NCBI GenBank assembly: GCA_041664965.1
Contig: JBAYJT010000040.1
Coordinates: 1-15,055, forward strand
DNA from: JBAYJT01 sp041664965
GTDB lineage: Bacteria > Pseudomonadota > Gammaproteobacteria > UBA9339
Reading direction: 5' to 3'
Length of the DNA stretch: 15,055 nt
Shown here: positions 13,294 through 15,055 of the stretch, one piece after another
Position numbering within the stretch: position 1 is the first letter of the stretch
How the letters are laid out: every line of letters begins with the position of its first letter
Made by a program: the position numbers and the translations under genes
The notes under the pieces: generated by a model
What the model saw: the letters and a program-made list of their open reading frames with translations, nothing else
Databases searched by the model: none
Told to the model about the DNA's origin: nothing

Positions 13294-15055
13294 ATGCAAA
13301 GTTTTTATACAGAAGCCCAAGGAACCATCGACAAATTTAACGAACAGGTTAACGAGTTGCTTTTTCCTGACAAAGCTAAAATCGAGGCTAAAAACGCTTT
13401 AAACACTGCTTTATTAAAAGCATCTATAGAAAAAGATGAAGACTTATTGACTACATGTCGCGATACAGTAATAGAACTGCGCAACCATTATCAGCCACCA
13501 GAAAAGCGTAATCTAAACACTAAGCTTTTAATTTCCACCTTAGAGCAGTTGATACGAAAACGAAGAGAAGGACAATTAGAATTAGCTTCAGAAAAACGAG
13601 CAAGAGAAAAACGTGAAGCGGAAGAAAAAGCTAAACAAACCAGAATCGAAGCTGAGAGAAAAGCACGCGAGGCTGCTGAGTTAGCCGAAAAAACTAGAAT
13701 CGAAGCTGAAAAAAAAGCCCAAGAAGAAAAAGAACGAGCTGAAAAAGCCAGAATTGAAGCTGAAAGAGAAAGGCTTCGAATTGAACAAGAAAGACGCGAA
13801 GCTGAGGAAAGAGCCGAAAGAGAGTCTTGGCGATTTAGCAACATCCTAGGGCAAATAAACACTAACGCAACAAACCCAATACTTGAAATAGCAAAAATTC
13901 GTACAGAAGCAAGTACTAATGCCAACACTACTTTACCGTCGTATGCCATTAGTAAAAATGAACTTCAAACAATTCTTGAGGCTTTAAAGGTAAACAGTTC
14001 TGTTCAGACTCTAAATTTGTCCAACATAGGCATTATTGGATTAGAGTTTCTGCTACTTACATTAGCTAATCTACGCCGCAATTTAACTTTTATACCAGAT
14101 TTACAAAGCATTCCCAACCCCAGCATTGGTGTGCTATTAAAACAAATGCCGCCACCTCCCAACAACCCTGCACCCAATGTTGGCAAAATTTTGGAGCAAG
14201 TACCGCAGCCGCCAAAACCACCAGTTCGCATATTGCCGGACATTAGCTCTTCTTGGATAATTCGTGAGAAAGACATAAACATTATAAGAGAAATCAAGAA
14301 GGGTGGTTTTGGGAGTGTAAATTACGGAATCTGGGAAAATACGCCTATTGCAGTTAAGATTCCGCTTCCCCCTTTTTCCCTCACATCAGAAGCATCTAAA
14401 GCCTCCATTAATGAAGCTAAAGTCTTAGCCAGACTACATCATCCCAACATCGTCCGCTTGTATGGTATTTGCAAATTTTCAGATCATTACAATTTGGTTT
14501 TGGAGTACATGCCCAAAGGCTCTTTGTATCAAGTTTTACATAGTACAGAAACATTAACTTGGACTGTACGCTGGGAAATGGCTACTGAAATCAGTAGAGG
14601 AATGAGAAAATTACACGAAAGCAAACCGTGCATTGTGCACCGTGACTTTAAAAGCCACAACGTGCTTATAGATAAAGATAATCATGCAAAAATCAGCGAT
14701 TTTGGCTCTGCAGCATTTCTAGATGAAAATTCAACAGAGAAGCCAGCCTGCACTTTAGCTTGGAAGGCTCCAGAATTGCTACAGGCAAGCACGCCCGCGC
14801 CCTACACCCCAAAATCGGATATTTATAGTTTAGGTGTAACCTTCTGTGAAATAGCATCACGCAACGATCCTTGGGTTATGAAAGCCCCAAAACAATCCGT
14901 AGCCGCCGAAGTGTGCAATGGTAGACGAGATAACATACCAGCCGATACACCACCATCTTATGCTGCTTTAATCAAGCGCTGTTGGGCTGATAGAGCAACT
15001 GAACGTCCCGATATCAGGGAGGTAGTACAAATTTTGGAAGATCATAAATCAGAAG
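13294..15055 (+). CDS. eukaryotic-like protein kinase with coiled-coil N-terminus (kinase 2, 3' end outside window)
   Basis: The frame is open from ATG 13294 to the window edge (587 codons). By comparison with kinase 1 only about ten residues are missing. Layout: N-terminal segment starting MQSFYTEAQ (1-90), coiled coil (about 92-177), leucine-rich-repeat-like piece (222-265), a Pro-rich linker (about 284-315) absent from kinase 1, and a TKL-like kinase domain (about 325-585). Catalytic residues are intact: Lys355, Glu374, H-R-D-F-K-S-H-N with Asp451 and Asn456, D-F-G 469-471. The glycine loop is K-K-G-G-F-G, again missing the first Gly. AAGG lies eight bases before the ATG. The N-terminal region is about 20 residues shorter and the coil about 30 shorter than in kinase 1. 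The two are diverged tandem paralogues, so different substrates are likely. Confidence 0.88.
   Translation, partial: MQSFYTEAQGTIDKFNEQVNELLFPDKAKIEAKNALNTALLKASIEKDEDLLTTCRDTVIELRNHYQPPEKRNLNTKLLISTLEQLIRKRREGQLELASEKRAREKREAEEKAKQTRIEAERKAREAAELAEKTRIEAEKKAQEEKERAEKARIEAERERLRIEQERREAEERAERESWRFSNILGQINTNATNPILEIAKIRTEASTNANTTLPSYAISKNELQTILEALKVNSSVQTLNLSNIGIIGLEFLLLTLANLRRNLTFIPDLQSIPNPSIGVLLKQMPPPPNNPAPNVGKILEQVPQPPKPPVRILPDISSSWIIREKDINIIREIKKGGFGSVNYGIWENTPIAVKIPLPPFSLTSEASKASINEAKVLARLHHPNIVRLYGICKFSDHYNLVLEYMPKGSLYQVLHSTETLTWTVRWEMATEISRGMRKLHESKPCIVHRDFKSHNVLIDKDNHAKISDFGSAAFLDENSTEKPACTLAWKAPELLQASTPAPYTPKSDIYSLGVTFCEIASRNDPWVMKAPKQSVAAEVCNGRRDNIPADTPPSYAALIKRCWADRATERPDIREVVQILEDHKSE
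13642..13803 (+). repeat. 54-bp tandem repeat in the kinase 2 coiled coil
   Basis: Three imperfect units start at 13642, 13696 and 13750, each beginning R-I-E-A-E and running 18 residues. The third drifts toward the sequence shared with kinase 1 (R-I-E-Q-E-R-R-E-A). The units keep the reading frame and the heptad-like pattern. Unit gain or loss may explain the coil length difference between the two kinases. Confidence 0.65.

Noticed and set aside
13294..15055. Kinase 2 as a pseudogene
   Set aside because: The frame is open to the window edge and all catalytic residues are present; it lacks a stop only because the window ends.
1..15055. CRISPR array, tRNA, rRNA or insertion sequence
   Set aside because: No regularly spaced identical repeats, cloverleaf-like sequence, rRNA-like sequence or transposase-like ORF was seen on either strand.

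Overview
The window is AT-rich DNA from a gammaproteobacterium, probably a host-associated or intracellular member of the Legionellales/Coxiellaceae type. That placement is an inference. It rests on the gammaproteobacterial look of RuvX, RecN and the UhpC-like transporter, on a 6-TM histidine kinase with an atypical response regulator and an XRE regulator carrying a dead S24-like domain, and on eukaryotic-like protein kinases with coiled-coil N-termini. No rRNA, tRNA, transposase, integrase or CRISPR array was seen.

Layout. Positions 1-284 hold a possible 3' gene end, one copy of a dispersed intergenic element and AT-rich direct repeats. From 285 to 2384 (minus strand), recN and ruvX form a gap-free DNA-repair pair behind a promoter that predicts a leaderless recN mRNA. 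From 2510 to 3382 (plus) lies an unrecognised 290-residue protein with repeated short motifs. From 3541 to 4209 (plus) lies an alpha/beta-hydrolase carboxylesterase. It meets, tail to tail across two inverted repeats, a minus-strand operon (7291 to 4266): membrane histidine kinase, response regulator with a non-DNA-binding output domain, and XRE/S24-like regulator. The architecture recalls CqsS/LqsS-LqsR signalling, but its ligand is unknown. Divergent from it is an OPA-family sugar-phosphate type transporter (7336-8613).

From about 8690 to the right edge the content changes to what looks like an effector or host-interaction island. It holds two paralogous TKL-like protein kinases (8762-10591 and 13294 to beyond 15055). 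Between them lie a 61-residue Ser/Pro-rich small protein (10878-11063) and a 685-residue protein with a long coiled coil and a hydrophobic C-terminal third (11155-13212). Both kinases keep the catalytic residues and share one layout: N-terminal helical segment, charged coiled coil, short leucine-rich-repeat-like segment, kinase domain.

The most unusual signal is a bipartite intergenic element of about 45 bp: TATAAC, then ATTGATTTW, exactly 13 variable bases, then TAGACATG and usually a T-run. It occurs five times (125-173, 3412-3460, 10610-10651, 11078-11122, 13238-13281), in both orientations. Every copy starts 14-29 bases after the stop codon of an accessory or unrecognised gene, and none follows the recognisable housekeeping or signalling genes. 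It may be a shared regulatory site, a 3'-end element, or the boundary of gene cassettes. All functional statements come from reading the sequence; no database search was done.
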